Positions 50,149 to 59,747 are shown, counted from the stretch's first letter. The stretch is DNA of 64,000 bases from Eubacteriales bacterium (GCA_028705495.1 JAQWDK010000006.1:1-64000); one strand, 5' to 3'. A program made the numbers and translations. The notes: generated from the letters alone by a model not told the origin.

Positions 50149-50339
50149 GCAACGACGAAGAGTTGTTTGCCCGGCTTATTTTTTACGGTGTCACTCTTCT
50201 CCACCGGTCCGAGCGGGAGGTTTGGCTTATGCCGCTGGGTCACCTGCTCGACCAGTGGGAGGTATATAAGCAGTTCAACGGTATGGCTAAGCCGAAGCGG
50301 GAGTGGTATATAGATGACATAGTGCCATTCGGGGTATAA
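50134..50339 (+). CDS. T extension of the phage tail chaperone (made by -1 frameshift)
   Basis: In the -1 frame 68 codons read RTGRLSNDEELFARLIFYGV, then TLLHRSEREVWLMPLGHLLD, QWEVYKQFNGMAKPKREWYI and DDIVPFGV. It has no start codon or ribosome site of its own and would be joined to G as a 203-residue GT protein. The phrase LMPLGHLLDQWEVYKQFNG is typical of gp14-like tail proteins in Firmicutes phages. The next gene of the phage should be the tape measure; its beginning is found at 55108, after a 4.7-kb insertion. Confidence 0.78.
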
Positions 50340-50370
50340 AGATCTCTCGCCCTCTTGAAGCTATTGTGAA

Positions 50371-52002
50371 TTAAACTTTTGCAAAGAACCATCCGCCTGC
50401 TGGAACGAAAATACAATAATCTTTCCCTTCATTATGTGAAATGGAACCATTGCCTTGCAGCTGTTGGAGTGGTTTACCGCTTTTGACGGTAAGCGTGACA
50501 CTAATATTTGCTTCGGGTATAAATGTCTCGCCGTCCGCAACTGTACGGCAGACGCCGCTATTGTTTAATAAGAGTACATAATAGATTCCAGTTTCTTGAT
50601 TATATGTAAGCTGCATCGACGCACCACCCTGTAGCTGTACAGGAAGTAGAGTGTTAAGGGACTCTGCTGCTTTTTGTACATCGACAATCGACTGTCTGTA
50701 TGCTTCTTGGAAAGCCGGATTGCATGTAGCATCAATGAGTATCGAATATTGTTTGACTGTCGGCGAATCTTCTGTGATGATATCGATTGAATCAGGGGTT
50801 AAACAGTTGCGCAAAGAACCGGTCTCAGTTCCGCTCATTGGTGCACTGTAGACAAATAAAAGGTTCAGTGCATTCACTACAGTTGTAAGCTTATGTTGAA
50901 AAGCACCGTCGACTGGGTAGCTTAGGTAGGTATCATGAGACAAGGCGAGGTCTACAACCAGCATGTCTTTAGGTAAAACCAATGCTGCTTTAATGACGGG
51001 CTCACCGATATCAGGATAAAGATCAACGAAATCGAGGAAGTCCTTTTTCACTTTGCCGTAGGGAGAAAATTCGAAGTTTTCCCAATCATAGAAGGTATTG
51101 CACATGCCCCATTCCTCTGCCATAAATGACGCACCTGCCATATAAGAGTAGAGATGCAAACGGTGCTGCAGAGAACGGGAGGAGCCGCCGTTATCGCCAG
51201 CGGTATGGAACGGTAAGGACACTGCAGTAATATTCCACTCGTTTTTTTCTTCTCTGTGGTAACAGCATGCAGAAAACGGGCTGCCTCCCCACGGTTCATA
51301 ATATGTGCCGAATGGAATACCTGCTGCACGTGCCATACCTCTTGTAAAGGCAACTTGAATACGCGTGTTTGCGGTTTGTGCACCGATTTCAGGCATTAGT
51401 CGTTTCGCACCATTACGAATTTCCAATGGCTGTGCTTGCATCGCACTGTCACAAGGGAGTAGATCACCGTCCACCTGTACCTGCCGTTTGCAAAATAGTT
51501 TTTCCATTTCTAACAGGTAATCCTCGACACTTTCCGGAACACCCATTTCTGCATATTCCTTTGCGTTCATTGCTTCAAGGAAGATGTGCTTAAACGGAAA
51601 TGCTTTGCGAATAGTCTCTGTGATTGCTTCGGCAGTCCAAGCTGGACAATTGTTATTTATAATTTTAGACAGGTCCGAGCGGACGTTGGACATCCATTCG
51701 TGCATCTGGAATCCCCAGAAGTTTTCGCCAAGTAAAGTACGGTATGCATTGACCAGTTCCTTGTCATAAGGATATTCTTCCAGAAAACATCCACCCTGCA
51801 GACGGTCTATGTAGAAGGGACAGCGAGTTTCCTTTACATATTTATACAACTCTCCGTCAATACGAGCAAGATTATTGAATTTTAATGATTCCGCAATGTC
51901 AATGCTCTGAGAAAAACGGATGCCGTCCCCAGGACGAACGAGCCCCGCAAGGATTTGTGCATCCCATGTTTCGGGCATGTAACAGTGTAGATATGTAAAC
52001 AT
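50371..52002 (-). CDS. Uncharacterised protein, possibly a glycoside-hydrolase-like TIM barrel
   Basis: The 543-residue cytoplasmic protein has no signal peptide. The first 370 residues show an alternating pattern with acidic and aromatic strand ends (FWGFQMHEWMSN, GTYYEPWGGSPFS, GASFMAEEWGMC) like a glycoside hydrolase barrel; HEWMS and AEEWG would supply acidic catalysts. The last 100 residues (GGASMQLTYNQETGIYYVLL, then AEANISVTLTVKSGKPL-like text) look like a beta-sandwich that often closes such enzymes. I cannot name the family. AAAGGAA precedes the ATG. It is convergent to the phage tail genes and lies inside the interrupted prophage, so it was probably brought in by insertion. Confidence 0.6.
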   Translation of the reverse strand: MFTYLHCYMPETWDAQILAGLVRPGDGIRFSQSIDIAESLKFNNLARIDGELYKYVKETRCPFYIDRLQGGCFLEEYPYDKELVNAYRTLLGENFWGFQMHEWMSNVRSDLSKIINNNCPAWTAEAITETIRKAFPFKHIFLEAMNAKEYAEMGVPESVEDYLLEMEKLFCKRQVQVDGDLLPCDSAMQAQPLEIRNGAKRLMPEIGAQTANTRIQVAFTRGMARAAGIPFGTYYEPWGGSPFSACCYHREEKNEWNITAVSLPFHTAGDNGGSSRSLQHRLHLYSYMAGASFMAEEWGMCNTFYDWENFEFSPYGKVKKDFLDFVDLYPDIGEPVIKAALVLPKDMLVVDLALSHDTYLSYPVDGAFQHKLTTVVNALNLLFVYSAPMSGTETGSLRNCLTPDSIDIITEDSPTVKQYSILIDATCNPAFQEAYRQSIVDVQKAAESLNTLLPVQLQGGASMQLTYNQETGIYYVLLLNNSGVCRTVADGETFIPEANISVTLTVKSGKPLQQLQGNGSISHNEGKDYCIFVPAGGWFFAKV

Positions 52003-52445
52003 TAAACTATTCCTTTACTTCGACAAATTATAATTTATTTATGCTTCGTTAAATGAAGTTGAAGATATTTATTATTTATGTTTATTATACTATTAACGAA
52101 GAAAAATACAAGAGATTTCGTCAAAGCTTTTTTAAGATAAAAACGTGGATCTTTCTAAAAAATATGTAAATACCATAACGAAAGATAATTCTTTGATGTT
52201 GTCTTTTTTCATGCTCAATTTTTGAAAGGAGACTAACATAGATTAAATAATTTACGATGGTAATAAGGTTGTGAGCATAATGAGAAGTTAGAATATTAAG
52301 TTATTAGTAAATTAATGCATTAAATATTCAGGAGCAAGCCAAAGTTGTTCCTTTTTCTTTCTCTTTTTTAGGAGGAGGTGAGGGTATATCTTACCTAACG
52401 TGTTTAAATGAAAAAGGGATTACTCAATGGTAACCCCTTTTATAA
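52003..52445. other. AT-rich intergenic region with a terminator
   Basis: No gene is seen. AAAGGGATTAC and GTAACCCCTTT (52412-52440) form a terminator hairpin that, on the reverse strand, is followed by TTTTTCATTT and ends the XRE regulator gene. A GGAGGAGG stretch at 52371 has no open frame behind it. Confidence 0.65.
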
Positions 52446-53505
52446 TTACTTCTTGTTTTCTTTGAGTTTTTTTAAGGCCACTGCGAATTTTGTATCGCTT
52501 CGAATGATTTCGTATTCAGACCTGTTCTCGAATTCATCGATATAATCGGATAAACCATCACGTGGCCCAATTTTACCCATTCGTATTCGATTAACTAGGA
52601 GCGAAGTGTGCAAGGGGACGTTTATATTATTGAGCGCATTGAATTTGATTATATGCTCAGGTGCTTTTTCGATATAAGCGAGCGCTTTTTCCTTGACACC
52701 GAGTTTGCAGTAGCAAACCGCGAGCTTCATAAATATGTTCGCGACATGTTGCTCAGCAAAACCGTAATCACCGTTTTCGTAGAGTATATCAAAAAGCTTT
52801 TCGGAGTACTCAAGCATTACAATCTTTTCATTTTCCGTCAGGTTACCGACATTGTACATAGTTTTTTATACAATCATAGATGCTGTCCGTAAGGCGGCAT
52901 ATGACATCTTGATTATATTCGACGCACTCCTCGCCTTTTAAGCAGCCGTTGTAGATCAGCTCTCGGCATGTCAAAAAACTTGGAGCCATCTCGGCGTATT
53001 GTTTCGCTGTTTCTAGATCACCTGCATCGACACAGTCAAAACAAAGCACGCGTATCACGCTTTGGCGTAGTTCGATGTCAGAGCTCTCTGCGAGCAGCCT
53101 TTGCCCCAATTTCCGCCTTTCCTCGAATTCGCTCTTGTCAAAGCGGTTGAATCGATAAAACAGGCGTTTAAGCACTTTATGGTTGTTGGGGAACTCTTTC
53201 GCTGCTTCGCGCCAGAGTGTTAGACGTGCTCGGCTGTCACCGTCGAGAATTAAATCGTCATCACGTTTTTCGTATTCCGCGATTTTTGCGTCAATCGCCT
53301 TTTCATCCATTCCGAATAGGGAGTCTAACGAGATGTTGTAGTACAGCGCTATTGAAGGTAGAAGAGAAATGTCGGGAAGACCGTCTCCGCGTTCCCATTT
53401 TGAGATAGCCTGCATGGAGATGTTTAAATGGTTTGCCAATTCTTCCTGTGTGTTACCGCGTTCGCGACGAAGTTTTTTCAGCGTCTCCGCAAGTTTAATT
53501 TCCAT
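52446..53505 (-). pseudogene. XRE regulator with TPR-like C-terminus, split by a frameshift
   Basis: The ATG at 53505 (AAAGGAG eight bases upstream) starts a 220-residue frame with an XRE helix-turn-helix (RGNTQEELANHLNISMQAIS, KWERGDGLPDISLLPSIALY) and a helical region to KNYVQCR at 52843. A second frame beginning at 52859 continues in family order (YNVGNLTENEKIVMLEYSEK, AEQHVANIFMKLAVCYCKLG) for 137 residues. Related regulators are single proteins of about 360 residues, so a small deletion near 52850 has broken this gene. A palindromic operator lies upstream. Confidence 0.72.
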
Positions 53506-53529
53506 AAAACTTACTCCTTTTATTAAAGT

Positions 53530-53580
53530 AACAAGCGCTTGTTCTGATATTATTATATGGGAACTCAAATTGAAACGCAA
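53530..53580 (-). promoter_or_regulatory. Promoter and palindromic operator of the XRE regulator
   Basis: Reverse strand: TTGCGT (53580-53575), 17 bases, TATAAT (53557-53552), then AACAAGCGCTTGTT (53543-53530), a perfect 14-bp palindrome at the expected transcription start. Self-repression is likely. Confidence 0.75.
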
Positions 53581-53763
53581 TAACCGCACCGTAGATGTTT
53601 GGTTGTAATTATCAACTCTACGTTTAGTTTTGTTTTTTATAGTTTAACTGTATGGTAAAACTAAGGAGGCTTATAGATAATTTTATTGTATATAAAACAC
53701 GAATGTTGTTGTACTATGTCGCATTCTATGTTAAAATGGTAGAAAATTAACGCGGAGTATGTT

Positions 53764-54483
53764 ATGAAATCATTTTGGTTCATGCTTATGCTAATATTTT
53801 ACCCATCTATTATACCTATCACTGTAACGTTGATCAGGCTAATTATTGTCAGTGTTAAGCTAAAAAAATCTCAATATAATGCAATAAGCGGCAATGGACT
53901 ATTTAGGACATTTTTTAGTAAAGGAAATTATGGTGAATTTTTAATATTTGCTCAGCTAGAAAAAATGGGTGAATCAAAAATTCTTACTAACATTTACTTA
54001 CCCTTGGAAGATGATACAACAACAGAGGTAGACCTAATCTTGGTTAATTGTTATGGTATATTTGTTTTCGAATCAAAAAACTACAGCGGTTGGATCTTTG
54101 GTGATGAAAAAAATAAAAAGTGGACTCAGTCGTTAAAGGGCGGAAAAAAGAATAAATATTTCAATCCTATTTGGCAGAACAAGGGTCACATATCTGCTAT
54201 TGATGCCTATTTAGACAAACAATATACCAACGCTTTTTATTCCTACATTGTTTTCAGTGAAAGATGCAGTTTGAAAAAGATTACTATAAAATCTGATAAT
54301 GTATCAGTAATAAAACGAAATATGCTAATAAATGAACTTGGAGATTACATGACTTTCACTCCCCCTAAGTTGACACAAGAAGAAACGCAACTCATTTATG
54401 AAAAATTAAAAGCTAATACATTGGCAAATAAGGAAACGAAGAAAAAGCATATTGCTGAAGTTAAAGCTAAGCATAATCTATAA
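53764..54483 (+). CDS. NERD domain protein (nuclease-related)
   Basis: The 239 residues start with a membrane helix (about 5-32), then a NERD domain: GNYGEFLIFAQLEKMGESKI, then TTEVDLILVNCYGIFVFESKNYSGWIFG, in which Glu-x-Lys of FESKNY and the Asp of EVDLI form the PD-(D/E)xK-like core. A charged C-terminus follows (KANTLANKETKKKHIAEVKAK). NERD proteins are thought to act on DNA and are frequent on mobile elements. The base composition is very AT-rich. Ribosome site CGGAG is before the ATG. It lies in the insert that splits the prophage tail genes. Confidence 0.85.
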   Translation: MKSFWFMLMLIFYPSIIPITVTLIRLIIVSVKLKKSQYNAISGNGLFRTFFSKGNYGEFLIFAQLEKMGESKILTNIYLPLEDDTTTEVDLILVNCYGIFVFESKNYSGWIFGDEKNKKWTQSLKGGKKNKYFNPIWQNKGHISAIDAYLDKQYTNAFYSYIVFSERCSLKKITIKSDNVSVIKRNMLINELGDYMTFTPPKLTQEETQLIYEKLKANTLANKETKKKHIAEVKAKHNL

Positions 54484-54654
54484 TTTAACACAATCATTTT
54501 AACTTGACACTCTCCGGAGCGTAGTTATCAAGTGCCTATGCCTTGTACAACACCGAATGATTATAATCGGGTAGAGCATAAACTAATCAGCAAATTCCAG
54601 CTACCATATAACGACCAAATCAAAAAATCTTAAAAAAGAAAGGGATTGTAATGT

Positions 54655-54990
54655 ATGGGAAAATACGGTGATGTTGCGGTTAAGGCTGCATGCTATGTAA
54701 ACGAAGGTCATACCCCGCTCATTGCGTGGAACAAAGCCAGCTGTGAAATATTCAAACCCGGTAGTTCCTCCCAAAAGAAGGGGTGCCCCAAGAATGCGTT
54801 TCTCGGTTTATATGGAGGGGCAGGTACAAATGCGATGTATGCACAAAAAGCATTAGCCTATCTAAAATCTAATCCGAATAAGAATGTAACTACATACGAA
54901 CTATGGGCAAATGTTATGTCTGGTGTTCAAAAAGTACACAACCAACAAATGGATGTTGTTCTTTCGTTATATCATGAAGGTCTCATCTAA
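54655..54990 (+). CDS. Small conserved protein (DUF6979-like)
   Basis: The 111 residues (KYGDVAVKAACYVNEGHTPL, IAWNKASCEIFKPGSSSQKK, GCPKNAFLGLYGGAG) resemble a family of small proteins often found beside restriction or mobile genes and known to me as DUF6979; the name is from memory and not certain. The conserved part is the S-x-x-KKGCPKxAFLGL stretch. No membrane segment. Ribosome site AAAGGGA is about eleven bases upstream. Function unknown. Confidence 0.68.
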   Translation: MGKYGDVAVKAACYVNEGHTPLIAWNKASCEIFKPGSSSQKKGCPKNAFLGLYGGAGTNAMYAQKALAYLKSNPNKNVTTYELWANVMSGVQKVHNQQMDVVLSLYHEGLI

Positions 54991-55042
54991 GCAACCCTAA
55001 AAGAGATATTGACAGACAAATGAATAAGTAATAACTGCAGTT

Positions 55043-55071
55043 AAGGACGCTCCGAAAGGGGTGTCCTTTTC
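55043..55071 (+). terminator. Hairpin before the tape measure remnant
   Basis: AAGGAC (55043-55048) pairs with GTCCTT (55063-55068), with an inner TCC-GAAA-GGG, followed by TT. It may end transcription of the 54655 gene or be an original phage hairpin. Confidence 0.5.
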
Positions 55072-55107
55072 TTATGCCTTTCAGGAGATTGGAGGATAAC
55101 TGTACAT

Positions 55108-56142
55108 ATGGGATATGACACATTCGGATTACGTATCGGAGTCGAAGGGGAGAAGGAATTTCGGAATGCACTCCGAGACATCAACCAGTCTTTCAAGGTC
55201 CTCGGTTCTGAGATGAAGCTTGTATCCTCCGAGTTTGACAAGAACGACAGAAGTGTTCAGGCTGTTGCTGCGCGACATGAAGTGTTGAATAAAGCTATAC
55301 TCTCCAATGAAAAGTACAAAGGCTCGGCACTTTTGCAAAAGTCCTTCACGGTGGATTTTCTTACTAAGAAAACAAAGATCAATGAAGGCGAAGTGCCACA
55401 ATACTATGTGGAAGATAGTCATCCGGCAATCATTGAGCCGAGAGAGTGGGAAGTGGTTCAAGCTGAACTCGCCAAACGCAAGAATAGCAACAAACGTCAT
55501 CGCCAGACAAGCACTTTCTCAGGAAAAGTCTTCTGCGGTGATTGCGGAGAGATATTCGGCTCTAAGGTCTGGCATTCCAACAGCAAGTACCGCCGTGTGA
55601 TATGGCAATGCAACGGAAAGTTCAAAAGGGAAGATAAGTGCGGAACACCTCATCTTTACGAAGAACAGTTAAAGAAACTGTTTATTTCCGCAATGAGCGA
55701 ATACTTTGCAGACAGGGAAAGCGCTATTGAAAAGCTGCAGTATGCTCAAAAGACCTTGACCGACACCGATTTCATTGATGAGGACATTAAAACAAAAGAG
55801 CGTGAATTAGAGATGCTTTCGGAAATGATTCGCATCTGCATCAACAGCAATGCCACCAACACGATATCCGAAGAGGAATACAAAACAAAGCATTCTGACC
55901 TTTGCAGGCGGTTTGAAGAAACCGAACAGAGCTTGAATGCTTTATACACCGAGCGTGAGCAGATGAAAAACAATGCTATTGCAATCGGGGGTTTGCTCTT
56001 TGAACTGACTGAACTCCAAGACTTGCCGATTGCATTTAACGAAAAGCTATGGAATGCCGCCATCGACCATGTGACAATTTACGCTGACGAACGAGTTATA
56101 TTCCACTTCGAAGACGGAAAGGACATTACCAAGATGCTGTAA
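55108..56142 (+). pseudogene. Chimeric frame: phage tape measure start fused to a serine recombinase C-terminus (A')
   Basis: The 344-residue frame opens with a ribosome site (GGAGG) and 66 residues typical of a phage tape measure protein (LRIGVEGEKEFRNALRDINQ, SFKVLGSEMKLVSSEFDKND). At about 55300 it switches in frame to the middle of a large serine recombinase: LSNEKYKGSALLQKSFTVDF, LTKKTKINEGEVPQYYVEDS, HPAIIEPREWE, a zinc ribbon (FCGDCGEIF, WQCNGKFKREDKCG), coiled coil, and the end FHFEDGKDITKML. The catalytic Ser domain is missing, so it cannot recombine. The whole looks like a deletion joining two elements. Confidence 0.85.
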
Positions 56143-56265
56143 CAGCAGAGGGTAGTGTCCTTTTAATTGATTCGTATTTCAATGTCTTAAAACCCTGTTA
56201 TGACAATAATATATATAGCATTTCTTTCTATATTTATATAATTAAATAAATATCGGAGTGGTTAG

Positions 56266-56535
56266 ATGGACATTTATAAAAACTTAAGCGACACAGTTTA
56301 TTGCGATGGTTTTTTTGAATGCGCTCATAAATTAGTAGACTTTTCAAAAGAAGCACTAGCCAATAAAAGTCGAACGAAAGTCGTCAATTCCTTTTATGAA
56401 CGCTTACAAATGCACGGATTAGGGGAATATGCTTTCCAAAAAAGCAACAAGCAATATTTTATATATGACGGGGAATCTTCAGTTAACTCATTTATGGCGA
56501 TCTCAATGCCAAGACAGGAAACACCTGCCAAATAA
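56266..56535 (+). CDS. Small hypothetical protein between recombinase fragments
   Basis: The 89 residues (KNLSDTVYCDGFFECAHKLV, DFSKEALANKSRTKVVNSFY, ERLQMHGLGEYAFQKSNKQY) are unrecognised. CGGAGTGG lies about six bases before the ATG. The last ten codons run into the start of repeat B' (56527), so the true C-terminus may have been replaced. In the sister locus at 48.6 kb the same place holds the SHOCT-like fragment. Confidence 0.5.
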   Translation: MDIYKNLSDTVYCDGFFECAHKLVDFSKEALANKSRTKVVNSFYERLQMHGLGEYAFQKSNKQYFIYDGESSVNSFMAISMPRQETPAK

Positions 56536-56881
56536 CAAAAGACAGACAAAATGTACCTGCATCCATGTGTATAATAACGAACTGCAACATGAGGTAAAAC
56601 TTGCTTTAGTAAAACTGTTAAGTAGATATGCTAATACATCTCTAGCTGAAAAGAAATTTGGGATACCGCATTTGGCAGTATCCCGGATGACATACAATGT
56701 TATTTCGATTATTTCAACAATTTACCGCCGAACAGTATTTTGTTTGACAATACAATTATTCGTGTGCTAATTACAACAATAAAAATTACGAGCAGTCATA
56801 ACCTTATATTCTGCTTTCTTGATTGCAGTTCATTTCGTTATCGCATCTCCTCCGAAACTCCGAAAGGGAGGCTCAGTGCAT
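56527..56881 (+). pseudogene. C-terminal fragment of serine recombinase B (copy 2), element end
   Basis: Nearly the same DNA as 48742-49102 up to GGAGGCTCAGTGCAT, then unrelated. The frame is lost about half-way through (KKFGIPHLAVSRMTYN instead of KEIWDAEFGSIPDDIH) and resumes near 56740. Its last frame is open into the UvrA-like gene. Both copies end at the same base, as expected for an element end joined to different targets. Confidence 0.8.
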
Positions 56882-58368
56882 TAGCAGTGTCAACACATTC
56901 ATTATGTCCAACTTGCCAAGGTTCGGGTCTAAACCCTAAAGTTTTAGAATGTAGAATAAATGGCTTAAATATCGCAGAATACGATCAGTTAGAACTTCCA
57001 GAAGCACTAATAGCGTTGAAGAATATAAAAGATCCTATGGGAGAATCCATAGCTAAACAAGCAATCCCATATGTAAAACAATTAGTTGACATGGGACTAG
57101 GTTATTTGAGTCTGTCAAGAAAAATGGGTACTCTGTCAGGTGGCGAAGCTCAAAGGGTAAAAATTGCTCGACATTTAGGGAACAGTCTAAATAATTTAAC
57201 ATACATTTTCGATGAACCAAGCGCAGGGCTTCATCCGGAAGAAGTGGACATGTTAATTCAGATGTTGAAATGGATCAAAGAACAGCATAATACTGTAATT
57301 GTAATCGAACACAATTTATCAGTAATAAGAGTAGCAGATGAAATAATAGAGATGGGACCGGGAGCAGGTGCAAGTGGAGGGGAAGTTGTCTACCAGGGGA
57401 AAATAGAAGGATTAAATAATTCTCCGACAGCAAAAGCCTTAAAGCATAAGCTAATAATAAACAAAAATCCTAGAAATATAAATAGCTATTTTACAATAAG
57501 AAGAGCAAGTAACAATAATTTAAAAAATATTAATGTAGATATTCCTAAAAATGTATTAGTCTCTGTATGCGGAGTATCCGGTTCAGGTAAAAGTTCCTTA
57601 ATATTGGAAGCTTTCGCAGAAAGATGCCCAGAATCCATAACGGTGGGACAAGGCGGCATAGGGATCTCCAACCGTTCAACAATGGCTACTTACATGGGTA
57701 TAATGGATGATATTCGCGCAACATTTTCAAAAGCAACAGCTCAACCTGCAGGAATATTTAGCTTTAATTCTTTGGGAGCATGTCCTGTCTGCAAAGGAAA
57801 AGGAGTTATAACGCCGGAAGTAGCATTTGCAGATCCGGTAACAATCCCTTGTGAAGCATGTGGTGGTTCGAGATATTCAAACGAAGCATTATCTTATCGA
57901 TATAGAGATAAAAATATAATTGAGATATTAGAATTAACAATCGACGAGGCTGTCGATTATTTTAAAATGCAAAAAGTTTTAAACAGGGTTCATACACTTA
58001 AGAACGTAGGATTAGGTTATCTAACATTAGGTCAGACTACAAGTTCTTTAAGTGGGGGAGAAATACAACGTCTAAAACTTGCTAGCCATTTACAAAAGGA
58101 AGGACAAATTTATCTGTTAGACGAACCATCCCTAGGTCTACACGCAGAAGATGATGAAAAGCTTTTGAATGTGTTCCAAAATATTGTAGATAAAGGCAAT
58201 TCTGTAATAATAATCGAACACAATCTAGACTTTATAGCTTCAAGTGACTGGATTATAGAAATGGGTCCGGGAGGAGGAAAGCAAGGCGGACAAATTATAT
58301 TTGAAGGCACACCAGAAGAGATGTTAAAGACAGAGTCAATAACAGCGAAATGGTTGAAGAATGGATAA
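56882..58368 (+). pseudogene. UvrA-like ABC ATPase lacking its N-terminal part
   Basis: From about 56884 the frame encodes the last 490 residues of a short UvrA-like protein: a zinc-finger part (LCPTCQGSGLNPK), signature of the first ATPase (LSGGEAQRVKIARHLG) with Walker B (YIFDEPSAGLHPEE), then a full second ATPase with Walker A GVSGSGKSSL, a second zinc finger (CPVCKGKG, CEACGGSRY), LSGGEIQRLKLASHLQ and LLDEPSLGLHAED. The first Walker A is missing: the gene is cut at the recombinase element end and the frame now begins in recombinase sequence (ATG 56740). Related proteins repair DNA or protect against DNA-binding antibiotics. Activity is unlikely. Confidence 0.85.
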
Positions 58369-58439
58369 ATTGGTTGACATAAGAAAGTTCGATATATCAA
58401 GAAGTCATTGATAAACAACCTCGTAAAATGAGTAAAGCA

Positions 58440-58691
58440 CCCTACCAATTTCGTAGAGTGCTTCTTTCTTTTCCGCTCTAATTCCTCCACATCCACCATT
58501 ACACCAAACTTAAATTCTACGGTGAATTGGTCCACGGTAACTTGTTTGCCGTTGTAGACTGTAACCTTTTCAATCAGCCGCCGGACAAATTGCTCGTTGT
58601 ATTCGGCGAGATCGGTGGGCTGCTTCTTGAGGAAAGTACTCATATCAACTATGCGCTTTTTGAGTTCATCACGGTTGACGTTTGTAAAGCA
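58440..58691 (-). pseudogene. C-terminal fragment of a third serine recombinase (C)
   Basis: On the reverse strand the frame reads NRDELKKRIVDMSTFLKKQP, then LAEYNEQFVRRLIEKVTVYN and FTVEFKFGVMVDVEELERKR, the usual end of a resolvase-type recombinase. No catalytic part remains on either side. Orientation is opposite to fragments A and B. Confidence 0.75.
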
Positions 58692-58832
58692 AACAGGAAT
58701 TTTCGATAGTTTAAAAATTACTTGTTAAATGTATACTTAAGTATTATAATTATATCAGGTTAATCAGCATGACCGAGATATGCCTTTATGGTTATTAGAT
58801 CTTATGTATTTATTAAGAAACGGAGATGCGAT

Positions 58833-59345
58833 ATGGGGTTGTTTAAGAAAATATTCAATAAGAAACAAGACGATCAACAATCAATGCAAAATAATGAATA
58901 TCATCAAACAGAACCGCATGATAAAATAACCGTTGAAAGAACCATTGATATTACTGATGGGATTTCTTTGCTTGAAAAGCATAAAAGCGGTTTGCTTGAT
59001 GACAAGTCGTTTTTTAGTTCTTTCGGCAAAGTTAATGTTTTTTATTCGACACCTTTTGGAGACCACAAAGACGGTGGCAGCCGATTGTTTGTTCTACCAG
59101 CACAAGATAAAACCGCTTATCTCCCTGTTTTTACTTCAATTGAACGAGCAAAGGATTTTTATGATAAAGTTGGAAGAGTTGGATTTGTAATTATGGAAAA
59201 TTCTTTTACATCTTTTCTTGAAACAACAAAGAAAATAAACCAAGGGAATACACCAATAAAATTTGGTGCAGTAATAGATCCTGGATATTATAGTGTAACT
59301 ATCAACGCAAATTCATTGCATATTGTGATTGATATGACAGTATAG
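58833..59345 (+). CDS. SseB-like domain protein
   Basis: The in-frame ATG at 58788 lacks a ribosome site; CGGAGA before the ATG at 58833 gives 170 residues. After a polar Gln- and Glu-rich linker, residues 55-160 resemble an SseB N-terminal-like domain (KVNVFYSTPFGDHKDGGSRL, FVLPAQDKTAYLPVFTSIER, AKDFYDKVGRVGFVIMENSF). Such proteins are often immunity or accessory parts of secretion or polymorphic-toxin systems, but no toxin gene is adjacent. Function not determined. Confidence 0.7.
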   Translation: MGLFKKIFNKKQDDQQSMQNNEYHQTEPHDKITVERTIDITDGISLLEKHKSGLLDDKSFFSSFGKVNVFYSTPFGDHKDGGSRLFVLPAQDKTAYLPVFTSIERAKDFYDKVGRVGFVIMENSFTSFLETTKKINQGNTPIKFGAVIDPGYYSVTINANSLHIVIDMTV

Positions 59346-59747
59346 ACATTATTGTTGCTTAGTAAACAGTGTTGATCAACTTTAAAATCTAACCACCCAA
59401 GTATCAGCGTTAGCGAGATTAACAATTGCAAACCCCAAGGACTGAGATACGGTGGAGATTTTTGATCCATCGAATCAGCTAAGGGTTCTCGGTGTTGGCG
59501 TAATATCTAGCGAGGTGCGTTAATGAGATATTTTTGTTCTGTCAGTGACCGAGTGGGAACATGTTATCATAAATTTTTATAAAGGAAAATGAGACAATAA
59601 AACCTTCTGAAAATCGGATTCAATGCTATTACATGATGATACTCTTGTAGAGTTAAAAATAGGAATTTAAAATAAGAAAAATTTAAGTCGTTATTTTAAT
59701 CATTTGTAATAAATATTTAAGATATTATGATGTTAGGAGAAACAAAT
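59346..59747. other. Intergenic region, nothing recognised
   Basis: About 400 bases without a supportable gene. The first 200 are less AT-rich and may be the remains of a lost gene; the rest is AT-rich leader of the chloride transporter gene. I looked for a fluoride riboswitch before this ClC gene and saw none. Confidence 0.5.

Noticed and set aside
52843..52870. A-AAA-AAC heptamer before the end of the first XRE frame
   Set aside because: The -1 frame closes after a few codons; the continuing family sequence lies in the +1 frame, so this is a deletion rather than a programmed shift.
59346..59747. Possible fluoride riboswitch before the ClC gene
   Set aside because: The GGNGAUGG and pseudoknot core of crcB-type RNAs is not visible, and the protein has the gating Glu of chloride exchangers instead of the fluoride-type motif.
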